From NCBI GenBank assembly GCA_005784505.1, contig VCAZ01000044.1:2368810-2432809 (forward strand): DNA of 64,000 bases. Reading direction: 5' to 3'. Below, in pieces: positions 36,644-48,900 of this stretch (positions are counted from its first letter, which is position 1; every line of letters begins with the position of its first letter). A model generated the notes under the pieces. It was not told the origin of the DNA. It ran no database searches and was given only the letters and a program-made list of their open reading frames with translations. Position numbers and translations under genes: made by a program. The DNA comes from Bagarius yarrelli. Its lineage: Eukaryota > Chordata > Actinopteri > Siluriformes > Sisoridae.

Positions 36644-36879
36644 AACAGCTTTTTTACACCGTCTTATTTATACCAGACTGACAACCACTGGGAGCTTTCT
36701 GTACAACTTCTATATTGTTCCCAACAAACCCAACAAAAATCTATAAACGATATGGCCGAAACAGCACATCAGTAACAGCGTCTTTCCCAAATTAATTAAA
36801 AGCTATAGGATTAAGATTTTCCTGCACTGAAACTAAGGTTACGTTCACACTCCACATTTTAGTGCTCATTTAAAACATT

Positions 36880-37087
36880 ATTTACATTTACATTTGCAGC
36901 ATTTTGGCAGACGCCCTTATCCAGAGCGACTTACAATATTCCTTGTTATACAACTGAGCAATTGGGGGTTAAGGGCCTTGCTCAGGGGCCAGGGGCCCAA
37001 CAGTGGTGGCTTGGTCGACCTGGGAATCGAACCTCACAACCTTCGGGTTGGTAATCCAACACCTTAACCATGAGCCACCACTTCCCA
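36880..37087 (-). mobile_element. tRNA-derived SINE, family A, minus strand, full length
   Basis: Tail reverse (GGCAGACGCCCTTATCCAGA), TACAACTGAGCAATTGGGGG, TTAAGGGCCTTGCTCAGGGG, GGGAATCGAACC and head reverse (CACCTTAACCATGAGCCACC). A GGGGCC repeat inside is a small duplication. It is one of the least diverged copies. Confidence 0.94.
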
Positions 37088-37807
37088 CCATTTATTTATT
37101 CTTTTGTTGTTTTAACTGTGGCCAAAATATGAGTCCAGTGATCCTAAAATTGACCTGCATACGTAAAAGAACAAATTCATGTTGCGTCCATATGACAAAA
37201 ATAAACACAGAAGAGACTGAAGGCAGCATTTACATGCTGTTTCATTCAAAAGGGGATGTGCAGCAGGCGACAGCATATTAATGAGCATTAAGAGGATGAG
37301 GAGAAAAGAGACACATTTTTAATAGCAGCATGTTGTGGAGTAGTGGCTGCTACTTTCGGTATGGAGGTGTGTGGACGCACAGCCGTTCACACTATGGTCG
37401 TGTCGCAAAATATCTGACCTGTGTCGGATTTAATGCCACATGTGGAAGTGGTACAAACCAGAATTAAAGCAATCGGATTCATGCAGTTTGTGCGGTTCAC
37501 ATTATCAACCGATGCGAGTCACACATAGGCAAAAAAAAAAAAAAATCAGATTTGGTCCACATTTGCCTGCAGTGTGAATGTAGCCTAAGAGACCCAAACA
37601 CTTCCAACAATGCCCTAATACACAAAACCCCTAAGTCCTAAGAAGACATGGGTTGTGTTAGTTGGATTGTAAGAACTTAAGTGTTTTGCACAAAGCCTTG
37701 ACTCAGACTCAACTGGAAAACTGACTGAAACCCAGACCTTCTTATCCACATTAGTGCCTAATCACACTAATCATTTTTTGGCTGTATGAGCAAATTCGCA
37801 CAACCAC

Positions 37808-37943
37808 AGGAAAGTGGCCAAGGTGTTGTCCTGATACTTGGAAGACCGGGGTTCGAGTCACTAGCACTTCCAAGCCACCACTGCTGGGCCCCTGAGCAAG
37901 GCCCTTAACCCTCAATTGCTCAGTTGTATAAAAGAGATGAATA
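37808..37943 (+). mobile_element. tRNA-derived SINE, family A, tail missing
   Basis: Truncated head (GTGGCCAAGGTGTTGTCCTG), GGGGTTCGAGTC, GCTGGGCCCCTGAGCAAGGC and GCTCAGTTGTATAAAAGAGA. The CTCTGGATAAG tail is lost. Confidence 0.88.
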
Positions 37944-38448
37944 TAGTTCGGACACATACAGATATGATGGTCATGTGTTCCAATGCTAGTCATTGTGGAT
38001 GTATGTGTGTTAAGTATGTGTGTGTGCGCAAACCGGTTTGGGAGCATTAGATAAACAAATGTTTAAGTGTGTCCCATTCATGTTGTGCTTTCACAATAAA
38101 GACATTGTGTATCACCCTGCCATGGCACTGTAAACGCTTTGGCCATACCCCCTTCGAGTAGCCAAGAGAATTCAATGTATTATTCTCCTTATTATTATTC
38201 TTAAATCAACTAGACAGTAAACCTTTAGTGTGGGGGATAAAGTTCTTTTGTTTCCAGGCAAGGCCTGTCTGATACACTTAGAGGAGTTTTGTGCGTGAGT
38301 AAAGGAGGCAGTAAACGGGCGATGTTGGCATTCACCTCACAGAAAAGCTGTCTCCATGGCTACTGTTTGGAGAAGTCTATAGTAGCACTTCAGTGCATGC
38401 TTATCAGTCCTGCTCTCTGGTGAAATAATTATTTTCAGAGTGAGACAG

Positions 38449-38481
<33 letters not shown>

Positions 38482-38790
38482 AACAAACAAAAACACAAAC
38501 TTACACTCACTTGCATACTCACCGTTTGACACATTTCCACACATCCCTGTTTCTGGCATCCCGATTTCCCCGGGGACATATCCTCTTGTAAAAGCTCAAC
38601 GTTCTTCCTTTCCAAGCAAGTGCAGTGCTTTAAATAAATTCTCTCAGCTTTCAAGCTATCCAAAGGACAAAGGCTACACTGAGTAACATGACAAAGCTTA
38701 CCCTTTGAGAGGAAAGAAAAATCTACTCCGATTGTGCTGTTCGGTAAAGCTGATAATGCAAGGGGCCCCCCAGAAACATGCATTATTCAT
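37944..38790. other. shq1 intron sequence, no repeat other than a short (CA)n
   Basis: (CA)n at about 38460-38480 follows a (TC) patch. The 148-codon minus frame (38337-38783) spans it and has no recognisable domain. Confidence 0.5.
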
Positions 38791-39827
38791 GCGCTGAACA
38801 AGTCGGAGTAGCTGCCAAAACTCAAGTGGCTGCTACTGAGCACTCCAGACAGCTAGAGGTCTACATCGGCATGGTGATTATTGGAGCGTCCAGAGTGCTT
38901 TCGAGGTCAGGGCTTATTCGCCTGTAGGGTGCCTTGAGGAGGGGAAAAAAAACGAGTGGAGAGACAGCTATCAGTGCTTCAATTAACCCACCACTGAGAA
39001 ACGAGACGCATCCTTATTAGGGAGCAAGGCTAATGATCTCCCGCTTGGTGAGCAAAGCGAGCTATTGAGTGGGAGAGTTCAGCTAATGCCTCTGGAGGAG
39101 GCTGTTTATACAGTGCTTTAGCCTCAAGTGCTGCGGCTCAGCAGACACAGGTTTGAGGACGGTTCTTAGGCAGAGAAAAGAGCAATATGTTACAGATGAT
39201 GCAGGGGAGCAAGGCAAGGAGGCGTGCCGTGGAGTCAGTGTTTGTGTATTCATGTGGTAAAAGACAGACAAGGTAAACAAACTCCACAATCCAATAATGC
39301 TTAAACCTCCCACGTCGGGCGAGAACAGCAATCTAAGAAGAATTGCAGGAACTGTGCAATCAATAATGCCTGCAAACAAGGACCAGAAATCCTGGCGGTA
39401 AGCTTATCTTTACAGAGTTTCAAAGTCAGAAAAGAGCTGCGCAATTTTTGGACAGGCAACACGACTCCTGTTGGAACTTCTGAACTGTCCCTTACTGTCA
39501 ATACAAGTCGAAGCAATAATGTCCTTCCAGGCAAAGCTGATTAAGTAACAGCCTTTTATTTTAGAGGTGTTTTTGCAGTACATCCTCAAACCATGAGCTT
39601 TGGATGATTCAGAAGATGGCAAACGTATCATGATGCCATAAAAAACACCTGAAAGCAACTGCAAAACCTCCTTTAGTGGAGTGGTCAAGGTCCATAAAAA
39701 TCAGCGAGGTGCTTCCTGGAGCCATGTTTCTGCAGGAAGTCCCATGTAAGTAACTTTTAAAAACACGCAAGATTCTTTTTCTCCCTGTGGGATGCCATTA
39801 TTGAGTTAGTGCTGCAAAGACGTGCTT

Positions 39828-39830
<3 letters not shown>

Positions 39831-39898
<68 letters not shown>
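39831..39898. repeat. (CT)n microsatellite, about 68 bp
   Basis: Near-perfect CT run in a shq1 intron; GA on the sense strand. Confidence 0.98.
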
Positions 39899-39901
<3 letters not shown>

Positions 39902-40685
39902 TGTGTGCTTACAGTGCAAACAAAGGCTCCCTTTTGAGTGAAGAATAACGTATGCAATTCAGTCACAGGAATGGCACTGTTGTGGCTTGCAGTAATTAGG
40001 TGACGAAAGCTTCCTTTAAAGGTTGGGAGAAAAAGAAAATAAAACGCTTGCCATGACTAAAAACGCACCAGACAGGGCATGTCATATGAAAGTGCGTAAA
40101 CTTTGATTTTCAAAAAGGAAAAGGTGAACTGGTGGCAAATTACCCATGTTAAACTACTTAAAGCAGGGTTTAATGAACAAATTAAAGACATATGAGGAGG
40201 AAACACAGCTGAACCCTTTTAAAACACTCACTCACTCTTGTAACAATGGAATGTTTAGGAAGTACTTAAATTCCAAATGCATTTTATACGCTCCTTCGGA
40301 TTCATATTTATTATGGGTAATATAAAAGATAACGGCACGAGCGTTATCATTAATAAGAAATGTGACCTCAGAGAATTGATCTCAGTAATGAAATCAAGCT
40401 TGCAATATCCAACAAGGCAACAGGTATCAATGTACAGTACACATACTGGATTTAATTAATTTTCCAGAAATGTATAAATTCGGTTAAAATGCACTTCTAT
40501 ATTATCTACAAAAAGCAAGTTAAAGGCAACGGAGCCATTAGGAAGAAACTTTGAGAGTAACCAGCCCGTGCAAGTATAACACAATGGACCTTTAAGTAAA
40601 GCTTGGTGCAGTGATTCACAGGTTGTGAGTTAACTCTCACCAGAGTGAAAGTTATGACCTTCTTTGGTTATATTGTCAATGTTTG

Positions 40686-40928
40686 GGGGGCAGTGGTGGC
40701 TTAAATGGTTAAGGCGCTGAGTTGTTGATCTGAGAAACTGGGTTCTAGCCCCACCACCGCCAGCCAGCCACTGTTGGCTCCTTGAGCAAGACTCTTAACC
40801 CTTCCTGCTCCAGGGTTGCTGTATCATAGCTGACCCTGCGCTCCGACCCCAACTTACTAAGGTGGGATATGTAAAGAAACAAATTTCACTCTGCTGTAAA
40901 AAGTATATGTGACAAAATAAAATAAAGG
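40686..40928 (+). mobile_element. tRNA-derived SINE, family B, plus strand
   Basis: Head (GGGGCAGTGGTGGCTTAAAT, GGGTTCTAGCCCC), then CTTGAGCAAGACTCTTAACC, CTTCCTGCTCCAGG, CGACCCCAACTTACTAAGGT and a tail with ATTTCACTCTGCTGTAAAAA ending in AAAATAAAATAAA. The same order occurs at 12422-12676 on the minus strand. Confidence 0.88.
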
Positions 40929-40972
40929 CTTTTACAATGTTACTGTAAAATGTTTCTTGTGTTTTTGAAAAA

Positions 40973-41132
40973 TGGAAGCCTTGTGATTAAGGTGTTATAC
41001 CGACACCACCAAGCTGCTACTGCTGGGCCCCTAAGAAAGACCCTTAACCATCAGTTGAATTAAAAAAATAAATAAATGTAAGCGGTTATGGATACTGGTG
41101 TCTGCCAAATGCTAGAAATATAAATGTTAATG
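40973..41132 (+). mobile_element. tRNA-derived SINE, family A, diverged
   Basis: GATTAAGGTGTTATACCG, ACTGCTGGGCCCCTAAGAAA and tail GCGGTTATGGATACTGGTGT with GTCTGCCAAATGC. It lies 45 bp after the family B copy. Confidence 0.8.
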
Positions 41133-41171
41133 TGTTCCTGGGATGAAGTCCAGAGCAACTGCAAACACATC

Positions 41172-41272
41172 CCTGGGGAAGGGGTAGCTCAGTGGTTAAG
41201 GTGTTGGTCTGCTGAATTTTGGTCTGCTGAAAATTACTGGTTCAATTGCCAGCGCCATTAGGGCACCAGTGG
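41172..41272 (+). mobile_element. tRNA-derived SINE, family A, head only
   Basis: GGGGTAGCTCAGTGGTTAAG and GTTGGTCTGCTGAATTTTGG with a 14-bp internal duplication, then GGTTCAATTGCCAGC; the rest is lost. It is the third SINE within 600 bp. Confidence 0.8.
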
Positions 41273-41989
41273 AAAACAGCCTGAGTTATTGTGTGCATTG
41301 GCGATGTGAGGAATTACCGGCCCCCATGCTGAGAGCAAATGGGGTTTGATGAAGCCCTGAAACGAGGAACTCTGCCCTTTAAAAGTTACCATGTACAGTC
41401 CACTATCCAAAGTGTTTGAGTCTCTATGAATATCTCAATACTGCTTCAGTAGATCACAAACTAAGTGTATTATAAGACAAAAAAACTAAAAGTATAAGAT
41501 AGAGGCAGGTCTTTACTTATCCAAATTTACATTTTTTTTATCCATCTAAATAGTTAAAGGTTAAGGACTTAGAATAGCTGCCACTGCTGAGCTCCTGAAC
41601 TAACATTAATGGAAAGTTCATTCACCCTACATTGCTGCCATAACAGAAACAGGTAGACCTACTTTGTGTACTAAGAGATGGGTGTGACTAGTCGAGCAGT
41701 GTTTGGGGCTCTAAGGGAGCGTGGTGCAGTGCGTAGAGTGATGTTTGCTTAGTAGTTGAAGGGTGTCGCTCTGTTTTTGGCTTTGTATACAAATGTCAGT
41801 AAATCTGATGGATGTATCTATCAGAAAGTGGTGAAGGCTGTGCAGAAACTGGGAATACTGTGGGAGAACTAAAGGAGGCTGAAAATAGGTAGTAAAATAA
41901 AACAGTTTCATTCCTAAACATAAACGACTACTTACATATGACCTAATTGTGATGTTGCTTAACACTAGAGGATACTAAAATACATAAAT

Positions 41990-42180
41990 GTGGGAGGTGG
42001 TAGCTTAGTGGTTAAGGTGTTGGACTGCTAACTGGAAGATTGTGGGTTTAATTCCCATTGACATCAAGTTGCCACTGTTGGGCCCCTGAGCAAGGCCCTT
42101 AATCCCCAATCGCTACATTGTGAAAAATGAAATGAACGCAGGCAGTTCTGAATGAGGGCACCCTTAAATGTAATGTAAAT
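41990..42180 (+). mobile_element. tRNA-derived SINE, family A
   Basis: Head (GTGGTAGCTTAGTGGTTAAG, GGGTTTAATTCCC), GTTGGGCCCCTGAGCAAGGC, and a diverged tail ending in ATGTAATGTAAATG. Confidence 0.88.
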
Positions 42181-45070
42181 GAAATGCAGTGAAATATATA
42201 GTATATATTAATATGAAATACACATAATATACAGAAAAGAAATCAATGGCAATACTTAGGGTATGACTTTTGGGGGGAAAAAACTCTACAAAAACAGATA
42301 AGCTGTCTGGAGAAAATGCATTCAAAAACCACGTAAAGAACTATTATGTTAAAAGTAAAAAAAAAAAAAAATCAATGTAATGAGCCAAATAACTTTTTTT
42401 ATTTTACAGACAGTTTAATTCTGCTTGACATTCTCTACAATTTGCAGCTTTTAGAGCTGAAACTTTCAGTAAAACATCCTATTTAGTCTTACAAAGGGGA
42501 AAAAGAAAATAAGAAAGAAAGAAAAAAAGAAAGCAAGAACTCAAAGCTAATTTTCCTGAACACCAACACTCCAGGGTGTGGACTAAACTGTTTTTTAAAG
42601 ACCTGACCTGACCTCACCTTAACCAGAAGGGAAGCTTCTGTCCAGAGAAGGTAACACTTGATCTGCCTGTTTAGAAAATGTGCTAATTTGAGAATTAAAA
42701 GCCAGATCTCAAAGTCCGGCATTTGCCATGCCATGCTTTGCCATGGTTGCTAGTCGAAATCCGAATGACCAAGTTCAGAAGTTTGGAAACAACTAGAGAA
42801 TGCAAGGCAAGATGAATAGAAAAAACGGAGAAAAGAACTGGTTTTATCTTGTTGGCAAAAATTGGCATAAAGGGAATCTGTACAGGGGAAATGATCAGAC
42901 AAGACAAAGTGCAGTCTGGCACCGATGCTGTGAGGCTCTGGCATCCTGACAACATGCTAAAGCAGCTCTGGAATAAATAGTCCAGTGAAAAGGAGGGCTG
43001 GTCGGGGAGGGGGGAGGGGCAGATAGAGATTCCACTACTGCAAACTTGCCTCCAAATCAAAACAAAGCTTCAGCTGGAACTGAGATATTAAAGTTAAAAT
43101 AAAATATAAAGTGACAGGCAGAAAATCTCACTTGAAACAAAGCATGCCATCTCCTTTTCTCGAGAGGCGAATGCACATTTAAAAGGCCATTCTATGAGCT
43201 GGATTCTGTTAAAAACTAGACACTGGGAAAGAAAAACAGATAAAAAAACCCAGCAAAGGTTTAAATCTAAAACACTCCAAGTTAAATTGAAACATTTTCT
43301 GGATAACTGAATACAGTGGTGCCTGAGATGAGGCATTCGGGGAACGCTGTCAGTCAAAATACTTGTCTCCACTCCAGTCACTTTGTCATTTTTGTGATAA
43401 GAGAGAGCTCACAGCCATTTAAAATCAATCGAATGCCTTTTACAAAGTCATAAATCGCAGCTTGACTTTTTAGCAGGTGAGGAAATCCGGACAGGGATCT
43501 GCTCTGAGAGTTACCAGCGCTCGAATGTTTAAGGCAGGGGTCATCAATCACCCAGTGAGCTGATGCTCGTTAATCCCTTTGTCCCAAGCAGCTGATTTTG
43601 TCAGTGCAGTGTAGAAGATTCGAATAGCCTTCGCACAAGTGGAAGTGATCAGATAACAGCCTGGGTTCGGGGCATCTCTGGTAGATAACTAGTGAAGCAG
43701 CGAAGCGTTTAAATAATCTGTTAAGAGATCTGTCAGTTGAAAAAACTTGCCCCTCCAAGGAAAAAAAAAAAACAAAACGGAAGAGCTGCCTAGGGAAAGC
43801 AGAATGGAAGGGAATTCATTAAAAAAAACGCTGTCGAGTCAAGTAGCAACATATTCTCGAGTTGTTTTGCATGAGAAGTAGGGCCCCTTCCAGATGGCAG
43901 GCTTTAATGTTTAAAAACAACAACAAAAAATTATGAGCTACAAATTGATTCTCAGCATGATGTTGAACCAGAAGGAAAATAAGGAAGCGGCAGGGTTTTT
44001 TTTCTCCAACCGAATGCCTCGAGGCTAGTGTGAAGAACCCGAGAGCCCGTGTGCTGCATGTTTTGCACTTCTAGCTTAAGGCTGACATCTTAAAAAAAAT
44101 AATAATAATAATAAAACGCAAAACCCTGGGGGTTTGTTTACCAGACTAAAAAAGGAAAAAAAAAAAAGAAGACGTACCATCATTTGATTATGGGTCAATG
44201 CCATCAATATCTTAGTCGATCGTTTTTTTTTTTGTTTTTTTTTAACAATAGATGAAGGACGTGGAAGAAGAAAGGATGACTAACTGCCATGTTGTTATTT
44301 AAAGCCGATGGAAGGAAACGGTGCTTCCTGTTGTTTCATCTCCTTAACGATCTGGACGAGACTAATCCAGTTCTCCAGCTTGCTGACAGTAGAGCTGTTC
44401 CATGCACTCTGTACTTGAGACAAAGTACTTTGCTGTGCTTTCTTTACTTCTTGCCTCTCATATTTCCTTTTTTTTCAGCCCCAGGAAAAGTACCCATTCC
44501 AACTTGCCGTAAACTAAATTGGCGGAAATTGGACACCAGTAGAAATTTGTCAACTGGTAGATATTTTTATATGTCATGTGTACTGCGGTTAAACAAAACT
44601 ACAAAGGAAATTCGTTGTTTTGGCTCTAACTGCTCTGACTATCCATGGTGCTGCTGACAGAATGCTGGGTTCAGTTTAGACGATGACACCAAAGTAGATT
44701 TTCAAACCTCTCCTGTCCAACTTCCACAAGAAAAATCCCGTCCCATCGTAAATCCCACAAAAAACTAAGGGAAACTAAGAAACTAAGGGAAAATAATGTT
44801 CCGTCCAAAACCGTTGATAAATTGTGATTAACATCTAGCTTTCATGTCTGACATGTTAATTAGGATTTTTTGCAGCTAGAAAGTGCATCGGGTAACCTTT
44901 ATATTTTATATTATTGTAATATTATTGACATCGGCCTACCAAATACAACAAGGTGTATTACCGCCACCAACTGTTACAGGTGTGGAGTACGTCATTCTCT
45001 TAACCAGCCACACCAAAGCAAACATGAGGAGAGCATAAAGAGACAGGGCAACTAGAATTGACTTTAAAAC

Positions 45071-45103
<33 letters not shown>

Positions 45104-46019
45104 CTATGTAAAATATATAATAGTATGTATATTGGTGTATTAAAGCTACAATTACGAATCGTAATTCCTATTTCTGCTGCCATTTTTGCCTGTTCCATCC
45201 CAATCACGTGACTAAGTGATATGTTTCCCTTCACCTGTGGGATTCCTCTACTTCACACCAAGACAATACAGTATTTTTCACTGTGAAATGCAAACATTGT
45301 TGCATTTTGTTCCTTTTAACAACTGAGCTTTAAACCCATGATACTGGTGTTTGACAAGCACTATTGGCTATTCCACAGTCGCTAATCTGGTAATGTTGAC
45401 CGGAAAAATCGACTTTTTAAGTAAACTCTAATATATGTACATAAAATCTGATCAACCGATCTTTTTATCAGTGTAGTAATTTAAAAACTTTCCAATCACA
45501 TTGAAATCATTCCTGAGGCAACTTGTTTCTTTCACTAGTTTCATTTTTCATTGAAACGTTTCGTATGTCAATAAATATAGGTGATGCTAAGTGTATGCTT
45601 GTGTAAGGTTAGCTAAGCCAAACACACACTGATAGATTAGACTTCACATTAATGTACTCAAAGGAGTCTCAATTTACCTTGCCACAAATCAAAACACTAC
45701 ATCTTTCAAGCAGGAAAATCAATTTCAGACATGAGCACGGACCAAAAGATCATTAATCTGAGGTGAGGGGTTTGGGGTGGAAGCTTTCAGAGGCTGTCAG
45801 ATAATAATGAGGGGATCAAAGCTCCGGCACAATTAGCTTTCATTACCAATTCTTATGTCATTTGGCTGATCTGCGATCAGCTATTGTATTTTTAAGCTAC
45901 TGTATTAATGTACTTTTGATGGTAAAAATGAGATTCTTTGTTAAAAGATGTGTAAAGGCTGGCAGGTCATGCCGAAGCAACTGCAACGCAATTGTGCTAA
46001 TATATAATAAAAGCAGTAT
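42181..46019. other. shq1 intron sequence without recognised elements
   Basis: Apart from an (AT)n at about 45069-45095 and short homopolymers I see no repeat. It includes unique blocks with TAAT-type motifs (42490-43900, 45700-45900). The 122-codon plus frame at 44289-44657 is antisense to the gene and has no signature. Confidence 0.5.
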
Positions 46020-46630
46020 GATATCAATTTTATAATTTAGCTATTCAATGATGGACAGAGGACAGCATGGACTTATCAGGATTGTCATCAAGCTCGACCA
46101 CATTTTTTTGCTGTATAATCTTAGACAGCATGGACATATGAGCATCGGTAATAGACCATGGTGCAATGGAAGAAGGTGGCTTGGACTGATGACCGGGCTC
46201 ATTACACACTTAGCTGTGTTTTGACACCTTGCTACCGTAATTATAGCTGCAGCATTACTTTTTCAGCAGTTCAAGCTATAGTAACCTTATTCTGTGATTG
46301 GTCCAGATGGGCTAGTCTGCACTTCCTACATGCATTAATTAGCCTCTGGTGCCTATGCCATTGTCCTCGGATCACTGGTTGGCCTTCCTTGGCCCTCCAA
46401 TTTTCTAGAAAGGCTGAATCAACTATATATAGTGAAACCCCTTGTCAACGTCCCTCAGATTTTGTCCCTTTTTCACTACTGTGTTCACGGAAACACAGGA
46501 ATTATTGTTCACCTGCTGCCTAATAGAATTCACCCTATGACTAGTATTATAGTAAAGAGAAGAAATGATCAGTATTATCCACATCACATGTCAGGGATTT
46601 TAATGTTATGTCTGATTTGTGTTTAAACAT
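46020..46630. mobile_element. Diverged Tc1-like non-autonomous repeat
   Basis: TGCAATGGAAGAAGGTGGCT, TCGGATCACTGGTTGGCCTT, TTCACCTGCTGCCTAATAGA, CAGTATTATCCACATCACAT and ATGTTATGTCTGATTTG follow the order of a repeat that is common in fish genomes and usually assigned to Tc1/mariner. The 121-codon frame at 46158-46523 is inside it and is not a gene. Confidence 0.6.
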
Positions 46631-46689
46631 AGAGAAAATTTCACAATAATAATTCCGGCAGCATAATCAACACTAAAGACCATTTTCCT

Positions 46690-46800
46690 TTTATTTATAG
46701 GACAGACAGAGATAAAATGGCGAAGACAGAGAAAGAGGAGTGAGACCGGAAAGGACCCGAGCCGGAATCGAACGCGTGTCGCCAGAGCTCATATGGGTAT
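46690..46800 (-). mobile_element. Possible SINE head fragment, minus strand
   Basis: The reverse strand reads GCGTTCGATTCCGGCTCGGG (box B-like) followed by TCCTTTCCGGTCTCACTCC. This resembles a tRNA-derived head, but the rest of the element was not identified. Confidence 0.4.
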
Positions 46801-47366
46801 GTGCAGAGGATCATTCATTTTTAACCACTCATTTTTAATTGGCTGTAGAGGCTTTTGTCATAGAAACAAAGAAAAAGAGGAAAGAAATCCACTGGTTTAT
46901 CCTCTGCATCTGGGCGCCAGGCCTGTAACATCAGGCCCATTTTTCTCAGCTGGAGCCTTTACACACAAGACCTAAACTTCAGCTGAATACTCGCCAACAG
47001 TGCTCGTAGCTCATTACTCAATTATGTGCTCACTGGCTTGGATTTAAAACATGCAAGTAATTGTAGTCAAAAGTTTTTGGAAAGTATGTGGAAAGAAGAG
47101 TTAGGGATTGCGTTATTTTTGTGCAATTATTATACTTGGCCATAATAACATAAACAAAGCTTTAACATAATTCATCAACAATGAGCTGCAGAATCCTCGA
47201 GACCAGTATAAAGACACCAGACCAAGGCATCTAAAAAGATTTTTTTTTTTTTACATTGTTTGTTTCCTAATTAGAAAACCTGCCCCCCACCTTTCCACCA
47301 CAACATCAATTTACTTCCCAAAACTTCCCATACAGCCACATGAAAAGAGAAGCTATGTGAACTTAC

Positions 47367-47487
47367 TTAACCCGCTGAATCCAAACACAGTAGTCTGTGA
47401 TGTAGAGGTCATTGAGGATGTAAGCTGGCTCATTGGATCTGAAGATCTTATGAATGGCTAGCAGGCATTTCAGGACAAAGGCTTTAC
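47367..47487 (-). CDS. shq1: shq1 penultimate coding exon (SHQ1 domain)
   Basis: This 121-nt exon lies between a CAG acceptor (47489-47488) and a GTAAGT donor (47366-47365). It begins in phase 1 (completing a Gly codon) and ends in phase 2. It encodes GKAFVLKCLLAIHKIFRSN, then AYILNDLYITDYCVWIQRV. This matches the strongly conserved helical core of the SHQ1-specific domain, which clamps the RNA-binding face of dyskerin; the human protein has an almost identical AYILNDLYISDYCVWIQ segment from memory. The phases join without a break to the exons at 56349-56472 and 35828-36440, which is good evidence for one spliced gene. Confidence 0.97.
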
Positions 47488-48119
47488 CTGGATTGGGGGG
47501 GAAATCATTCAGCAGATTAGTCAAGCGCCAGACAATAAAGGAAAGCTTGTTTACATAAATCAATGGGAAAGCTAGAGGGAAAGAACCTAAAGCTTAAAGA
47601 AGAAAGAGAGTTATGACTGGCCACTCATTCGTTAGGTTGTTACCAGATTTTGTAAAAAAAAAAAAAGAAGTTTAAAAGAAAGGCAACTGAGGACAGCATG
47701 GCTGTGTCTGGAGAAATGGTCCACATCAAGGAGATGATAGCTGACATATAATTTTTTTTGTGAAAAAGGTATAAAAACCTTCTCTTAGCACTAGATAATA
47801 GAGCGCTAAAAGAAACATGCACAAGAGAATACTCTGGGCCTCTCGCAGAATAGCCTGCTAGCCAGCAGAGACATTCCAGCCTCCTGCGAAAACAAACAGT
47901 GCTCTTGCACTGAGGAAAGCCTTGCAGAAACATTTGGTTCCTGTTTAAGCAGGGGCACTTACCATGGCAGGAAAGTAAAAGATGGACTGCTGCAGCTTCT
48001 AGCAGAAAAAATAGATCTCTCTATTTCGTTACTCTTCTCTCAACGACTCCATGACCTCATCCGTTAGGAACCTTTCGCTTGTTTCCTCTCCGCTTAGGGT
48101 TTGGCTTTGCTTTGTTAAA

Positions 48120-48900
48120 GCTAGGCATGGACTGATTAGCGGTTTTAAGGTATATCATGGTTTGGAAAAGTTACGGTTTTAAAACCACTGAAATTTTCCA
48201 TTATACCGTTCCAGCGGTATGCAGAGTTTTTTTTACAAGATGACAAAGACGAAAAGTGCAGGAATTTCTCAGGTTGTGTGCTACTGTTTTATTAGCAGAG
48301 TGGGTGGCTTCCACTAGGAATTTAGGTTTCCTTGTGTTTGAAGACTAAAGTAATTTAAACCAGAACACTCTACAAATGGATCAGTGCCTTAGTGAATATA
48401 TCAATAATAAATAGCTGTGATACTTTGATCAAGTCTCTGAGTTGGAAAAAAAATAAATCACTAAGAAATACAGTTAATTTTCTCTAAATGTGCTTTATCT
48501 TATTTTTAAAATATGCTTAAAACCTTTGGTTATTATCAGTCAAAATACCTAGAAAGAAGTCATTTTAATTACCTGTTTGAAAAACTACATTTATTAAACA
48601 TTCGAAGTCAATATTCTTAATTTTCCTTAACAATGTTAAAAATTAAGTATATGGTCATCATCACATGGACATCTTGCTAATTCTGCTTATTTGTCTTTTT
48701 CCCCCAACCTTTTTGCACCTGCAACTTCTGGAAAACTACAACCACGCTGGGGTATGTAAACTAACTACCTTCTGAAATGGCACCTGTTGCTCATCCTGAA
48801 ATACTGCTTAGTTTTTAACCGCAATCTTCACTTAGTCAACAGCTAGGGAAACGTAGCATTTGAATACTGCGTGGTAGACACATACATGTCGAGTTTTCCA
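48120..48900. mobile_element. Probable hAT-like non-autonomous DNA transposon remnant
   Basis: TATATCATGGTTTGGAAAAG, TTATACCGTTCCAGCGGTAT, GACGAAAAGTGCAGGAATTT and TTGTGTGCTACTGTTTTATT are features I associate with a widespread fish hAT-type element whose ends encode GGTATACCG-type motifs. No transposase frame remains. Boundaries are approximate. Confidence 0.5.

Larger units (their letters stand above)
36441..47366 (-). other. shq1: shq1 intron between penultimate and terminal exons (10.9 kb)
   Basis: Phase-2 intron with a GTAAGT donor at 47366 and a TTTCTTTCAG acceptor. It is filled with SINEs (families A and B), a Tc1-like repeat at 46020-46630, simple repeats and several unique blocks (38800-39110, 39380-39720, 42490-43900, 45700-45900). 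No embedded gene is supported; frames at 38337-38783, 39083-39688 and 42695-43060 have no family signature. Confidence 0.85.

Noticed and set aside
36880..37087. tRNA-like segment with box A and box B motifs (and similar segments in other SINE copies)
   Set aside because: The motifs belong to SINE heads followed by SINE bodies and tails; no complete cloverleaf with matching acceptor stem was seen, so none is called a tRNA gene.
38337..38783. 148-codon minus-strand frame in a shq1 intron on the gene strand
   Set aside because: No flanking splice sites in phase, crosses a (CA)n, and the exons on either side join in phase without it.
46158..46523. 121-codon plus-strand frame
   Set aside because: Lies wholly inside a recognised Tc1-like repeat.
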